Source: Lepidodermella squamata
Lineage: Eukaryota; Gastrotricha
Reading direction: 5' to 3'
DNA length: 64,000 nt
Assembly (NCBI GenBank): GCA_047495785.1
Contig: JBLDXI010000006.1
Location: 310,001-374,000, forward strand
In this document: in pieces, positions 9,389 through 20,581 of the stretch
Layout of the letters: each line of letters opens with the position of its first letter
Numbering within the stretch: position 1 is the first letter of the stretch
Notes under the pieces: generated by a model
Seen by the model: only the letters and a program-made list of their open reading frames with translations
What the model was told of the DNA's origin: nothing
Database searches by the model: none
Position numbers and translations under genes: made by a program

Positions 9389-9781
9389 ATGCATCGCCTC
9401 ACACTTGCCGCCTTCGTCTTCACAACACTAATCGCTGGTTCTTGTAAGCTGCCTCACTTGCAATATTCGCATTTTCTAGCTTACTGAATTTCAGACGCCA
9501 TACAGTGCTACAAGGGTGAGTATGGCGTGTTCAAAGTGCTCGACAACTGCGTATCGTGTGCCAAGTATGTGACTGAAGGTGGTGGCTCGAAAACCGTGAC
9601 GAAAGATTGCGTTCCTACAACTGGGGTCCCCAAAAACAAATGCACATCGCGCTCAGATGGTAACGTTACCACCACCGTCTGTCACTGCGAAACTGACCTA
9701 TGTAACAGCGCTCAGATTTCTACCAGTGGCCGAGCTGCTATCACTGGCTCCATTCTGTTTGCTGCCTATTTCTTAATTTAA
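9389..9781 (+). CDS. Ly6/uPAR-like GPI-anchored protein, plus array copy 4
   Basis: Exons 9389-9443 and 9495-9781 flank a 51-bp phase-1 intron and give about 113 residues. The signal peptide is MHRLTLAAFVFTTLIAGS. The mature part begins YAIQCYKG, has the Ly6 cysteine pattern with VCHCETDLCN near the end, and carries the GPI tail NSAQISTSGRAAITGSILFAAYFLI. It is the most divergent of the intact plus-array copies in the middle finger, which reads GGGSKTVTKDC. The upstream TTATCAG module of copies 1-3 is not evident. Confidence 0.88.
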
Positions 9782-10371
9782 CTCTGTAACAATCAGTGTT
9801 ACTAGTTACTATTCATTTTAAAGTTCTTCAGAGTGCACATTCGATTTTTTCAATATAAATAAATCAGATTATTCACCGTAAATTCCCAAATACAAGGCCA
9901 GGCGGCACTACAAAGAACATCAAGTGTCAGCAAAGAGGTGCCACCTGGGCTTGTACTTGTGTACCTGTAAGATTAATATGTTCATGAGAATCTGGATTAA
10001 CATAGATGAGAACCACCAATCGGTGGCTGAGGCAGTCGAGATCCGCGATTTGTTCTGCTTTTTTTGATACTTGATTTCGGGATAAATTAGTGAAAACAAT
10101 AAAGTCCTGATCAGTTGGCAAGACTCTCCAATGCGCTTGTGATTTTCGGGAAGAAATTTCAACTCGCGGTGGGAATTCATTTCATTCTAGATTTTGGGCA
10201 AAGATTGGGGGTTCGAAGACATATTGTGACAAGATCCCTCACCTGGACGGCATCTGCAACCGGGAGCAGGTACAATACCTCCATTTCCTCTGGCACCAGT
10301 GTTTCTAAGAGATAAACCTGAAGAGAGAATGTTGGTCATTGGTTACGAATATTTACAGTAAAGTTGCCTTA
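9782..10371. other. Intergenic, no gene seen
   Basis: AATAAATAAATC at about 9859 could serve the polyadenylation of copy 4. No other structure is recognised before the MITE at 10372. Confidence 0.4.
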
Positions 10372-10608
10372 TAGAGTAAGGTTAAGTGACCCAATTTAGC
10401 AAAAAACTGGTCACTTATTTTCGAAGCCATCGATATCGAAGGCCTTTGGTCACAGAGAGCCAGTAGGTGCCTTGGCTATTGAACTAAATAGCCCCTAAAG
10501 GAAATTATCAAAAAGCTCACCACTGTGGCACAACACCTGTCGCAAACAATCGCGCCACCAGTTTTGCAATAAGTTCAGTTTTTTGCAAAATTGGGTCACT
10601 TTACTCTA
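10372..10608. mobile_element. Tc1/mariner-type MITE with TA target duplication
   Basis: The 237-bp element starts TAGAGTAAGGTTAAGTGACC and ends GGGTCACTTTACTCTA. Its terminal inverted repeats extend to about 35-40 bp, with GACCCAATTT.GCAAAAAACTG on the left and its reverse complement on the right, and one small gap. TA flanks each end (10370-10371 and 10609-10610), as expected for TA-targeting elements. There is no transposase ORF. Confidence 0.75.
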
Positions 10609-11023
10609 TATAATTGATTGCTATTACTGATTAGTATGCTTCATAAGCTATTTTGGTTTTCGATTGTTGATCATATAAATAAAGGTGATGATTTAGTATT
10701 CGGACGCTGCCCTTCAAGACTTGAGATGACAATGCCTCAATATAGTTGATCGTGAAATTTCGGCTGCTGGATCATGGGAACAAGTCCAAAGTAAAAATGG
10801 GTCATACAGCTTTTCAAACGTGCATATCTTATCCTTATGCGATTACGACTACGACTTAACAGCCCTTAATACAGTCCTTAGTGCTGCGTCCGAGATAACG
10901 TAGGTAGCCGTTTTATTGTAAAGATCGATGTTTTGAGATAGAATAAGTTGCGTTATTAATTCCTTCCATCTTTTTACCACACATAATAAATCTGATAAAC
11001 GCAAAAAGCAAGTATCATACGCG
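10609..11023. other. Intergenic and promoter of Ly6 copy 5
   Basis: No gene is seen. A CTGATAAA motif lies about 30 bp upstream of the ATG at 11024 and is a possible GATA site, although the long upstream module of copies 1-3 is absent. Confidence 0.4.
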
Positions 11024-11413
11024 ATGCATCGCCTCATCCTTGTCTCGTTCGTCCTCACAGCACTAGTAGCTTGTTCTTGTAAACAGTCCTTTCATACCTG
11101 AGCCTTTTCTAGCTGTTGAATTTCAGACGCGATTAGATGCTATAACGGTTTCGATGGTGACTACGACATAGTCAGCGACTGTGTTGTGTGTGCCAAATCC
11201 AAGGCCACATCTGATGGCGTCGAAAACATAACAAAAGCATGTTCCTCCACAGCAGGTAGCTATAAAATGGAATGTACATCGGTATCGGGCGGTGGCATTA
11301 CCGGAACCATTTGCTACTGCGACACCGACCTGTGCAACAGTGCCCAAGCCACTGCAGGTGTTCGAACTGCTATCACTGGCTTCATCCTGCTCGCCGCCTA
11401 TTTCTTGATTTAA
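11024..11413 (+). CDS. Ly6/uPAR-like GPI-anchored protein, plus array copy 5
   Basis: Exons 11024-11078 and 11127-11413 flank a 48-bp phase-1 intron (GTAAAC...TTTCAG) and give about 113 residues. The signal peptide is MHRLILVSFVLTALVACS. The mature domain begins YAIRCYNG and has the eight-cysteine pattern ending ICYCDTDLCN, then the GPI tail NSAQATAGVRTAITGFILLAAYFLI. One extra cysteine lies at the end of the signal peptide (VACS), probably removed by cleavage. Confidence 0.88.
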
Positions 11414-12175
11414 CAAGGCAACATTGTTACAATTCATTTCCCGATTTTATAACACCTCATCGTCGATTTTCCCGCTCTTTAGTTACGTGTCAGTTAACTT
11501 GAATAAAATAATGAACTTTCCGAAGTAGCATATCCTGTTTGATCGGAACCCATTAAAGATACCCCAGTAGGGCTGGTTTCGTGCCCTGTGAAGAGTTTTT
11601 AGTGTTTAAAGCGTGAGGCGACGATAATGAGTGGACACGGACAGTTCGAGTTTGTTCAAATTTTTTGTCTAATGCCTTTAACTACTAAACTAGCGTAGCG
11701 CAGCTATTAAAAGCTATTAGAAGCTATTAAAATTCAACTAAATTTTAATTAAAAACCCAGAATTTTAAAAATGAGAAAATAAGCCAATGAGATGTACAAA
11801 CTTTAGCAAACTATCATCGCGAAGTTTTGATTACTCTGAAAATTTGCAAGCCGTTTTAGAGTGTATTGAAAGCCTACTCGCTACACGTCTTTCTTTGGTA
11901 ATGGTCTGATTGATATCATATCTAGTTTTTTACCTCACGATAAAATGTTATGATCATTGTGTGGCGCCCAAGTTCCATTTACCAGCGGTTCTACAATGAT
12001 AACACTACAGCTTTCGGAGGGTAGTTTGTTCCTGCGTTGGTGTTGAATTCCAGATAAATTCGCAATCATTTCTGTGGAAATGGAGGTCGCTAAGTAAGAT
12101 ATCTAGCGCTATAAATTTGTTTCGCAGATGAATACTTGTTCATTTTAACCGAAACAACAATTAGTATTATAGGTA
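11414..12175. other. Intergenic, no gene seen
   Basis: AATAAAATAATG near 11502 is a possible polyadenylation signal for copy 5. The remainder is AT-rich, with short local repeats such as AGCTATTAAAAGCTATTAGAAGCTATT around 11700. Confidence 0.4.
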
Positions 12176-12567
12176 ATGTATCGCCTCACCCTTGTCGCTT
12201 TCGTCTTCACAGCACTAGTAGCTGGTTCTTGTAAGCTATGGCTCACGGCAACCTTTCGAATTTTCTAGCTTCCTGAATTTTAGACGCCATTCGATGCTAT
12301 AGCGGCGTGAATGGTGTGTACATGACGTTGAGCAACTGCAAGCTATGTGCCAAGTCGAAGACAACAATTAGCGGCGTCGAAACTACTGCAAAGGCGTGCT
12401 ACACCGAGGGTAACTACAAAATGGATTGCCGATCGAGTTCAACTGGCGGCATTTCTACGACTCTCTGTTACTGCAACACCGACCTTTGCAACAGTGCTCA
12501 GGCCACTGCCAGTGCTCGAGCTGCTATCACTGGCTCAATTATGCTTGCCGTTTATTTCCTAATTTAA
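12176..12567 (+). CDS. Ly6/uPAR-like GPI-anchored protein, plus array copy 6
   Basis: Exons 12176-12230 and 12284-12567 flank a 53-bp phase-1 intron and give about 112 residues. The signal peptide is MYRLTLVAFVFTALVAGS. The mature part begins YAIRCYSG, keeps the Ly6 cysteine pattern ending LCYCNTDLCN, and has the GPI tail NSAQATASARAAITGSIMLAVYFLI. The 3' flank at about 12632-12735 resembles the flanks after copies 2 and 3, so it belongs to the same duplication series. Confidence 0.9.
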
Positions 12568-12774
12568 ATAACAATAAGTTTAAACGCCATTCTTTTATAA
12601 TATATCTTCGATTTCTCTGTTTTGAATACTATGTTTGATGTCAAGAGCCTTTCATATTTCATATCGTTGCGAGTATGTGCTGCTCCAATTAACATGATCA
12701 TTTCACGAAAGTATCCGCAAGTCAAACCTTTGCCAGCTAAATGCGTCGGACAAAAGATTACAAAACTTTGAAAT

Positions 12775-13006
12775 TTATATATCTCTCTTGTTCTTTATCT
12801 GCTCTGCTAAGGCTTTTGGTAGAACGCCATCGACCGCTTTATTGAGCTCCTTCTCGCGTTTCAGCAGTGGGTGATAATATTTCGGAGGTTTTCCTGGCTT
12901 TTTAGGCCGTTCACTGCTGATTTGAACAAAATTTGACGTATCAGCCACTGAAGCTTCATGCAAGAGACGGTGATAGTCGTCTGCATTCATAATCACCACA
13001 CCGGAT
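12775..13006 (-). mobile_element. Retroelement fragment, reverse-transcriptase region (Penelope-like or non-LTR)
   Basis: The minus strand encodes about 77 residues beginning SGVVIMNADDYHRLLHEA and continuing ADTSNF. The motif G-VVIMxxxDYxxxx...DTSxF, followed by a lysine-rich helix, is the pattern just before the palm domain in Penelope-like and related reverse transcriptases. Neither the catalytic YxDD box nor an endonuclease is nearby, so this is a dead scrap. The family assignment is tentative. Confidence 0.55.
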
Positions 13007-14208
13007 CTTCAGTTGAGCTAGCTAGAGCTAGTTGATCTCTCTCTGGGATCGCAAAACCTTGATTACTCTGTTCTTGAGCCCATTCACTGCCAGTTAATCT
13101 AAATAAAATGATCTACTAGGAACTAGGACCAAATAGCTTTCAGTATATTCCGTATAGCCAGATTCCTTGAAAAATATGACAAAATGATATAGTCGAGGAA
13201 TAGTCTGGAGGGAAGCAGCTGAACGAATGTTTCTCTAACATTTTCAATAGATTCGCTAGAATATATTGACAGACAGGGTGCGATCCTGAATCCTTGAACT
13301 GCCACGGATGAACAAATTGGTTTATTTGCCAAAATTACTAGTGATTTCTACCAAAGAAATTTTAAAGATTTTCCACTAATACACTCTCAAAAACATCTCA
13401 AAATTGAATTCGTTTTCAACTTAGGAACAATCAGACTATCAGTTGCGCAGCGCCGGTTTTTACCAACCTTTTATTCTTTTATTCACTTTGCAATTTCCCC
13501 CTGAGAACTTAGGGGGATGGTGGAAAATTTGCTCAGGCCTCTACTGGGAAGGGAAGTGTGGGCTTGATGCAGCCCAGATAATTAAATGGAACTGTGTCAA
13601 TCGCGATAAAAATTGCAGTAATGCGAGTAAACGGTTATTTTATTGTTCACTCGAAACAATTGTGTCAGGATAGAAGGTTCAGCTTTCTCCAGCTTCCAGC
13701 TGATTATCCTTATGTTACGGACTTTTGCTATTTTGTCGGTTTGAATGCCACCTGGAATTAGCTGGAATTTTTCAAACCAACTTTTCCACCTCTTTCCACT
13801 TGTCTGAACGAATTTTATAACTATGTCCAGCTTCGGTTTGAAATTCCAGCTATCTTCAGCAAGAAAATGCCGATATGGGACTCGAAAGGTATTTTTATCC
13901 AAGCTCATTGCTCGATAGAGCCTCGAAATGTATGTTCCAGACAGCGTGCACATGAGCAAAGGAGAATACGATGTCTAATGTCTGAAGGAATAAACGCGTC
14001 TCGCCAGTCTCTTTTCGTTATAATTCGGTGTAGTGAGGTCTAGGCTTGGTGTTTTTAGTAAATCTATTTGTGTCTGTATTAACCTGGCGTTTTATATTTA
14101 AAAAACCTTATTAACCCCGCATCGAGTCAAGGCGGATCGGATTTCGAGCAACCATCGCTTTTCTACAAAAACTGTGTCAAAAAAGTCTCATTAAAAATTC
14201 GACAAATA
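13007..14208. other. Intergenic, no gene seen
   Basis: ORFs of up to 120 codons occur on the minus strand (13597-13959), but they show no signal peptide, domain motif or splice context and I do not call them. The last 100 bp are the presumed promoter and 5' UTR of the receptor at 14209. Confidence 0.45.
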
Positions 14209-16668
14209 ATGTTTTTGAAAACACCTGCGCTTTGTGTCTTGCTGACTTTCTACATTGGCAAATCAATCTCGATCAACGATCAATACGTCGATATCGTTTA
14301 CGACAGCCCACGTTTCAAGCCGAAAGACCTACGCATATTCGCATTCCACAACTACAACAACACACCCTTAGAGTCCGGCTATTCATGCATCGCAACTTGG
14401 GAGCTGATGGTTCAGGACATGAATCAGCGCAACGATGTCCTTAAGGACTTCCACATATCAGTAACGGTCAAAAATGAAAGCTTGAGTGCAAATTTCGGCC
14501 CGAGAATACTAGCGAGAACATTTGTTCACGAATACAATTTGCCTGAAAACCTCAATTTAGCGCCCATGATAATCGCTCCTTACTCTTCATCTGGTTGCAA
14601 GGCCACAGTTGGATTCCTGCAACATCTCAATCTAGTCGCGACTTCAACCAGCTGTTCGACTCCGGAAATCAGCGGGCAGAGGAAATTGTTCCCAAATCTG
14701 TACAGAAGTCGAATACCCGGTGAATTGGCAGTTTTCCCCCGGCTCAAGTTCATCGCAGATGTCGCAGGCTATAAGCGCATCGGCATTTTGACTGACGCAG
14801 GCACGCCACGCAACTTCCAAATGGCCATGCTTTTCTTCGACGAATGCATCAAGCGTGGCATTGACGTTGTAGCCTTCGAAGGAGCTGTCCGCCCAGTATC
14901 ACTCGATATCTTGCGAGGAGTTAAAGAAACCGATGCGCGAATCATTGTCATCGATTCAAGCAACCCTGGTTTCATGATGGAGGTGTTTTGCCAGATTAAA
15001 AAAGTTGGCATTAATGGCGATGGCCGGTACCTTTTCATCGCTCATATCGATGCATTTGTCGACCCGAAGTGGCCCAATCAAGAGCTGGACTGCGCTGAAG
15101 CAATTGTCCTCGAATTTTACCGTTACACAATTTTCGTTGGGGCGAACACGGATGTGACTGTAAATTACGGCCCTACCAGCTTCGGTTACGATCTGGACGA
15201 ATTCGAGCGCAGGATTGATATTGCTACGCATAAGACGCGAAATTTCGCGCATTTACGGCGTCACATGTGCCACGATTCTATGATGATGGTTTTAATGACT
15301 TTGAATGATACGGAAAACATCCTACTCAGCCGCAACATGTCTTTGAGTGATTATCGGAAATTCCCTCGCGAAATCATGCTAGCCACCAATGAGACAGCTG
15401 CGAAGATGAGCTTTTCGAATCTTCGTTTCGGAAAATTTCGTTATTCAGAAAGACTCGAGTTGGATTACGAACCTCTGACCGTTGGGTATTATCAACGAGA
15501 GAAAGGCTTCACTCCAATTTACGATGTTAAATGCCCAGAAAACAAGTCGCCATTTGCCCTCGAAAATTACGTAATCATTCAACTGAACCCTTTTGTCTGG
15601 CCAACACGCGATGGCAAACCAGTTAAAGAAAGCTCGACAAAACTCCGCATGATGGATCAACGCGTACTAGGGAAGCTAGGCGTAAGCTGTATCATATCTT
15701 TGGCCCTTGCCTTAATTCAAGTACTAGCAATAATTTATTGCGCTGTGAAGCGGAATTCGACGACAGGAGGCTATCCAATCACAAAGGTTCTCATTATGAT
15801 TGCGTGTTTGATTGGCGGCATTGTACCAGACTTGTTATATTTTCAAAATTTGAATGCCATCTTGCGATCGGATATTTGCTTCATCCAAGGCGTGTTAGGG
15901 ACATTCGCAATTTCACTTATCCATTGCTTATTTCTCGCCCGTCTGATTGTTTCGTTCCAAGAAAAATCAAGGGTCGAATCCAACCCCCGCTCACTTGAAA
16001 GCCAAGTGAACTATGTAGGACGGGCGGTGTTCCTAACTTCAGCTTTGGTTCTATTAATATCAGCGCTGATTGCCTCGTGGCTAGCAGCCGGCAAAGACTT
16101 GGTTGTTATGAGCACGGATCCTTATCGAGTCGAATATAATTACCTCGAAGACGTGTATCTATCGAGCTACGCTCACCTATGCCAGATTCCGTTAGACAGC
16201 CCGCTTTTCATCGTAATCTGGGCAATTAATGCTGTTTTGATTTGTGTGAGTGCGCTCTTCGCTTACAAAATACGAAATGACCGCGAGCAGCTGCTGTCCT
16301 TCGACAAGATTAGATTCAGCCTCGCAGCAGGCGTGCTTCTTAGCTTATACTTCGTTCTCAGCCTATTAACCCTCGCGTTTTCTTCACCGGCGGATGTCAT
16401 TGTTGCTTTCAGTTTTGCATTCACGGTTTATTGTGGCATCCCGCCGATTCTGCTATTTCTTCCCTTGCCTGAGAGCGTTCTTAAGAAAAGGCTGCCTAAT
16501 ATGAGCATTACAGTTGGCCGCGCTTCAGGGCCCAACGGTCAGTTTGTTGAGAAGTCGACAAAACACAACTCATTGATTCGCCTCGATATGAGCGTAAAAA
16601 GTCAAACTGGGAGTTCTTCGCTAAGCAGATCAGATGGACTGGGGCGCGGCAGCCAAATCTTTCACTGA
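14209..16668 (+). CDS. Family C (GABA-B-like) G-protein-coupled receptor, complete, intronless
   Basis: One exon encodes 819 residues. A signal peptide (MFLKTPALCVLLTFYIGKSI) leads into a Venus-flytrap/ANF-type ectodomain, about residues 30-470. It shows APYSSSGCKATVGFLQ, an ATSTSCSTPE stretch like the ligand-loop region of this family, and ETDARIIVIDSSNPG. Seven membrane segments run from about 485 to 770, and a serine-rich tail of about 45 residues contains RASGPNGQ and SLSRSDGLGRGS. N-glycosylation sites such as NYNNT and NMS occur in the ectodomain. Family members bind small ligands and signal through G proteins, often as dimers. The ligand is unknown. It is paralogous to the receptor at 1-2203. 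A single-exon gene of this size is unusual for an animal and suggests an ancient retroposition or wholesale intron loss in the family. Confidence 0.9.
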   Translation: MFLKTPALCVLLTFYIGKSISINDQYVDIVYDSPRFKPKDLRIFAFHNYNNTPLESGYSCIATWELMVQDMNQRNDVLKDFHISVTVKNESLSANFGPRILARTFVHEYNLPENLNLAPMIIAPYSSSGCKATVGFLQHLNLVATSTSCSTPEISGQRKLFPNLYRSRIPGELAVFPRLKFIADVAGYKRIGILTDAGTPRNFQMAMLFFDECIKRGIDVVAFEGAVRPVSLDILRGVKETDARIIVIDSSNPGFMMEVFCQIKKVGINGDGRYLFIAHIDAFVDPKWPNQELDCAEAIVLEFYRYTIFVGANTDVTVNYGPTSFGYDLDEFERRIDIATHKTRNFAHLRRHMCHDSMMMVLMTLNDTENILLSRNMSLSDYRKFPREIMLATNETAAKMSFSNLRFGKFRYSERLELDYEPLTVGYYQREKGFTPIYDVKCPENKSPFALENYVIIQLNPFVWPTRDGKPVKESSTKLRMMDQRVLGKLGVSCIISLALALIQVLAIIYCAVKRNSTTGGYPITKVLIMIACLIGGIVPDLLYFQNLNAILRSDICFIQGVLGTFAISLIHCLFLARLIVSFQEKSRVESNPRSLESQVNYVGRAVFLTSALVLLISALIASWLAAGKDLVVMSTDPYRVEYNYLEDVYLSSYAHLCQIPLDSPLFIVIWAINAVLICVSALFAYKIRNDREQLLSFDKIRFSLAAGVLLSLYFVLSLLTLAFSSPADVIVAFSFAFTVYCGIPPILLFLPLPESVLKKRLPNMSITVGRASGPNGQFVEKSTKHNSLIRLDMSVKSQTGSSSLSRSDGLGRGSQIFH

Positions 16669-17231
16669 GCGTATCTACATTTGATGTTAATGACACTCTC
16701 ATTATTCTCTGTATGTCAAAATTTAGCTTGGCGTGAGTTTGGAAAGGAAACAATAGAGCACAGTTTATTTTAAAGCGAAATAAAGACAATAAAACACGCA
16801 TTATCCTAAAATTTGAAACACTTAACAGGCTCACTATTGCTCGAAACCCGCTAGGCCAGGCCAGCAAAGGAGCGCACGAGGAGTGAACACCGGCTGACCA
16901 ACTAATTTGATATGATTCGGCCGTAAAACGGTTAAAACCCGTCCCTTGCGTGGCCCGATATTTATGTATTTGCCGAAATCGAATCAATTTTCTCAACTTG
17001 TCATTGAATGAAGTAATCAACAAGTCAACGTCAATTAAACCTCAAGAAGTCTGACAATTAGGTCAACTTAGCAAAGCTTTATCACGCAAAGGGGCTGAAT
17101 CAAGGCAGTATTTGTATGATAAAACCCTATCTCATGTTATCAAACCAGCATAAGAACGAGATAAGAATACAGCTAAGACGTGGCATATAAGTCTTTAAAC
17201 CCGCATCGACGGTTCTCTATCATCGCGAAAA
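16669..17231. other. Intergenic between receptor and ankyrin gene
   Basis: AATAAAGACAATAAAACACGC at about 16780 offers polyadenylation signals for the receptor. CAAACCAGCATAAGAACGAGATAAG near 17140 includes a GATAAG motif about 70 bp upstream of the next ATG. No gene is seen. Confidence 0.4.
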
Positions 17232-19204
17232 ATGGCTGATGAGGAAAAATCTTCAGATCCAGGCGACGAGTTTGAAACTGTAGAGAAAGTTGATTCCCCA
17301 GATATATCACTAGACAGCGCAGAAGCTGTTGAAGAGCAATCCGCGAGAAGCGAATCGGTTGCCCTGCCAGATGGTAGCCTTGGAGACCAAGTAATGTTTT
17401 TTTTTAATTTCAAGAAAGGCTATGGTTTACTAAAATCTTAATCTAATTAGATCCTGAAGTTTCACGAATCTGCCAGAACCGGTAATGTCACCATAGCGCG
17501 AGCGATACTTGACGCGTTCAAAGTTACAGTAGACGGCGAAAATGACCCGTCATCGAGCCATCAGTTCTTCGAACACAAGGACCAAAACGACTACGGCAGG
17601 ACTGCGATATTGCAAGCAAGTGCAAATGGCCATTTAGATTTTGTCCGATTCGCTGTTGAACAGGGCGCTCATGTGTTGGCGCAGGAGCTGTGCGGTAAGG
17701 AAGACAGCGCGATTCATCTAGCGGCTCAGAATTCGCACATGCCTGTCGTTGAGTATCTACTCAGCATTCATCCGGAAATGGCCGATCTACGCAACAAAGA
17801 CGGCGAAACGCCACTGCTGAAAACAGCCTCGACCGGGAGTCGCGAGATTGCTGAGCTTTTGGTTGACAAGAATCAGGTCGATATCGAAGCTAGGTCGAGT
17901 AAAACTGGCATGACAGCCCTTACTACGGCTTGTTTCAAGGGAAATGTCACAGTCGCTAGTTTCCTTCTTCAAAGGAATGCAAATATCCTGAGCAAGGACA
18001 ACGGAGTTTTCGAATCGATGGCAATCCACCACGCCTGTGATCAGGGTCATTTAGAGATTGTTGAGTTGCTACTCGAGGCTTCGCCAGCTCTTGTTGAGGC
18101 GAAAGACAAATTTGGGGATGTAGGTCTATGCCGAGCTGCCGCGAATGGACAACTCGAAATCGTTCAGTTCCTGATCGAGAGAGCCAGATGTAACCCAGAG
18201 ACTCGTGGCCATTTAGGTCGGACGCCTCTACTTCAAGCAACCGTGAATGGCCACCTTAATGTTCTTGAATATCTTGCAAGAAGAATTAATGCCAACATCT
18301 ACGCTAGGGAGAACGATACAGATTCTTTAGCGATCCATTTGGCATGTGATAAGGGATTTATCGATATATTGAACTTCCTATTGGCGATGGATCCGAAATT
18401 TCTCGAGGCCCAAGACGGCAAGGGAGAAACCCCGTTATGGCGAGCTGCTAATGCTATTCAAATGAAAATTATGGAGCTTTTGATCAAACGAAGCGCGAAT
18501 TTGAACCATCGAAACGCGATTGGCTGGACTCTTTTGATGCACTCGGCAAATTTGGGCCGTGCTCAAGTCGTGCAGCTACTAGCGAGCAACGGGGCTGATT
18601 TATTCGCTCGAGATTTGAGTGTTGATCAGTCGATGGCTATTCATTTAGCTTCGTATCGTGGCCATCGCGATGTTGTTGCTAGTCTGGTAAATGCGAATCG
18701 AGACCTGCTGGAGGCAAGGGAAGCTGGAGGAGAGACGCCGCTCATTCGAGCTGCTTTTGGTAACCAGCTCCGGGTTACGCAATATTTGATCGAGCAAAAA
18801 GCTGCAATCGATGCTGTGAACCAAATTGGTCGTAGTGCTTTAATGTTCGCTGCGAAGGAGGGCTACCTGGATATCGTGCAATTCTTAGCAGAAAATGGTT
18901 AATCCAGCCATTTATTTAAAGGCATTTTTCATTTATTTGAATTTTTCCATTAGGTGCAAATTTACTGCTCCGAGATGTAAAACAAGCTACAGCTCTACAC
19001 ATTGCAGCATTCTACGGCCACCTAACAATCGTTAGCTACCTTCTAGATTGCAAAGTGGCTGAGAGCATGTTAGAGCTTGAGGATATCAACGGTCGGACAC
19101 CCCTTGGTTGCGCTTTGATCAACGAGAAGAACGAAGTCGTACGACACCTTGAAGCGAGAGGAGCTGTCAGAAAATCTTGGCTAACAGCTTTCCTCGGGTT
19201 CTAA
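17232..19204 (+). CDS. Ankyrin-repeat protein
   Basis: Three exons (17232-17390, 17451-18897, 18954-19204) with introns of 60 and 56 bp encode about 618 residues. The first 53 residues are very acidic (MADEEKSSDPGDEFETVEKV...). The remainder is a run of roughly 14 ankyrin repeats, visible as recurring TPLxxAxxxGxxxIVxxLL and xxAIHLAxxxGH motifs such as ETPLLKTASTGSREIAELL, AIHHACDQGHLEIVELLLEA and TALHIAAFYGHLTIVSYLL. The protein ends soon after the last repeat (WLTAFLGF) with no other domain. It has no signal peptide or membrane segment, so it is probably a cytosolic or nuclear scaffold. Partners are unknown. The exon 3 frame is confirmed by the repeat continuing across the junction (AENG|ANLLLRD). 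Confidence 0.88.
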
Positions 19205-19337
19205 TGCTGTAAATTCTTAATAAAGGACTAAATGAGCAAATAATTGATTCGCCATGTCTATCTCAAATTCAGAATAAAACAGTTGATTAAATCCTAAATT
19301 TATTCGCTGGGAAAACACGGAAACAAAGTGAAAATCA

Positions 19338-20343
19338 CTAGATGCTTCGAGCTACCAGTGAAGCTAGCGAAAACAAAAAACCAAGTGGTATGATTTGAGA
19401 GGCACCGCTGCTCTGTGTCGTGACTCGATTGTTTGCTTTGTCCGAACCCTTAGTTGTAGCTCCCGTAGTCGTTGTTGTTGTAGTAGTAGTCGTCATTCCA
19501 TTACACATTTTACCAGGTGGTGGGGTCGCACGGCCCGAATCCCTTATCGTCCTTAACTGTTCTTCATTCAGGGCGATACTATAGATCCCAATACTGGCCA
19601 GAGCATCACCGGGTGACATGAAGTAGTTTTGATTCTGAGGCTCTCGAGATCTTCCAAAACTCGGAGTCATCTTCGCTGGGTAAACGAGTTGCAAATCCTT
19701 TCCAGTAGCTGATGCCGGTTTCTTGTTGTGGTAATATATGTTCAACGCAGAGGAGCCATCGTAAGTGACCGCGGCGAAGTGCCACTCCCTCGAAGCGTCG
19801 ATTTGAATTGACGCAGAGGCAATTAGTTGATTCGACTTATCAAACAACGCCCCTCGAACTGTTTTATCGCTGCTTTCGTAATGAGCCCCGAAAAATGCGT
19901 TGTCAAACGTGAGATCGAACAGCCCAATGTTGCGTTCTGCACCCTTTCTGAAGAAGAAAAACACCGTAAATCCTGATCTAATCGGTATCGCTTTGTAAGA
20001 AGCCAGCCATGATTTTTCGCTTGAAACAGAGTAAGCCGTGTAAAATTGGTCATCAAATGCGCCGAAAGGCCCTGTTGCATTCGCATACGGTGTCGGTGAG
20101 CCTTTTTCTGTAGGTTCCAGTGAGCAGATGCTATCATTCAGTTGGGATGGAACGAGAAAGGGCAGAATTTTTGTTGAGTAAGTCAACGGGAGGAAAAACT
20201 GAAGATCATCTTGAGCGGGCCAAACAACATCAGCGAAAGCTGGGTAAAAAATGAAATATTTTTCAAAATATTAAGGCGGAGTTTTTAATTCAATTACCAG
20301 AATTAGCGGTGAGAAGAAACAAGCAACAGGTGAGCGCGTTCAT
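19338..20343 (-). CDS. Secreted LamG-like (concanavalin-fold) protein with C-terminal GPI/TM tail
   Basis: Exon 1 (20343-20298) encodes the signal peptide MNALTCCLFLLTANSA. A 58-bp phase-1 intron (20297-20240) follows, and exon 2 (20239-19338) starts FADVVWPAQDDLQFFLP. The total is about 315 residues. The core has the features of LamG-like jelly rolls: GFTVFFFFRKG, REWHFAAVTYDGSSALNIYY, GDALASIGIYSIALNEEQL and a closing CNG. A threonine-rich linker (TTTTTTTTTTGATTKGS) leads to a hydrophobic end (IIPLGFLFSLASLVARSI), compatible with GPI anchoring. Its layout matches the protein at 38822 and the individual repeats of the ion-channel gene at 40417. Glycan or protein binding is inferred from the fold only. 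Confidence 0.82.
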
Positions 20344-20581
20344 TCTTATTGTTTAAAATGTTTAATAAAAAATAAATCTATTATATAGGCTGGACGCTGT
20401 TGTGAGATTAACGCCTCTGAGCTACTAGGTGATGCATGCGTGGGTAGTGTTGTAATTGCTCGCTTATTCATCACTCATTTAATGAATAAGCCGTGTTAGT
20501 CAACATGAAAATCCGCGTAAAAAAAACTGTTTGACACGCCAGTTTTTTATTTTAAAAGTCGTAAAACAAGACAGACATGTG

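Noticed and set aside
13597-13959. 120-codon minus-strand ORF
   Set aside because: No signal peptide, domain or paralogue, and no conserved flank; its length is compatible with chance in 64 kb.
16508-17023. 171-codon minus-strand ORF
   Set aside because: It starts antisense to the receptor C-terminus and runs into the intergenic region; no features of its own.
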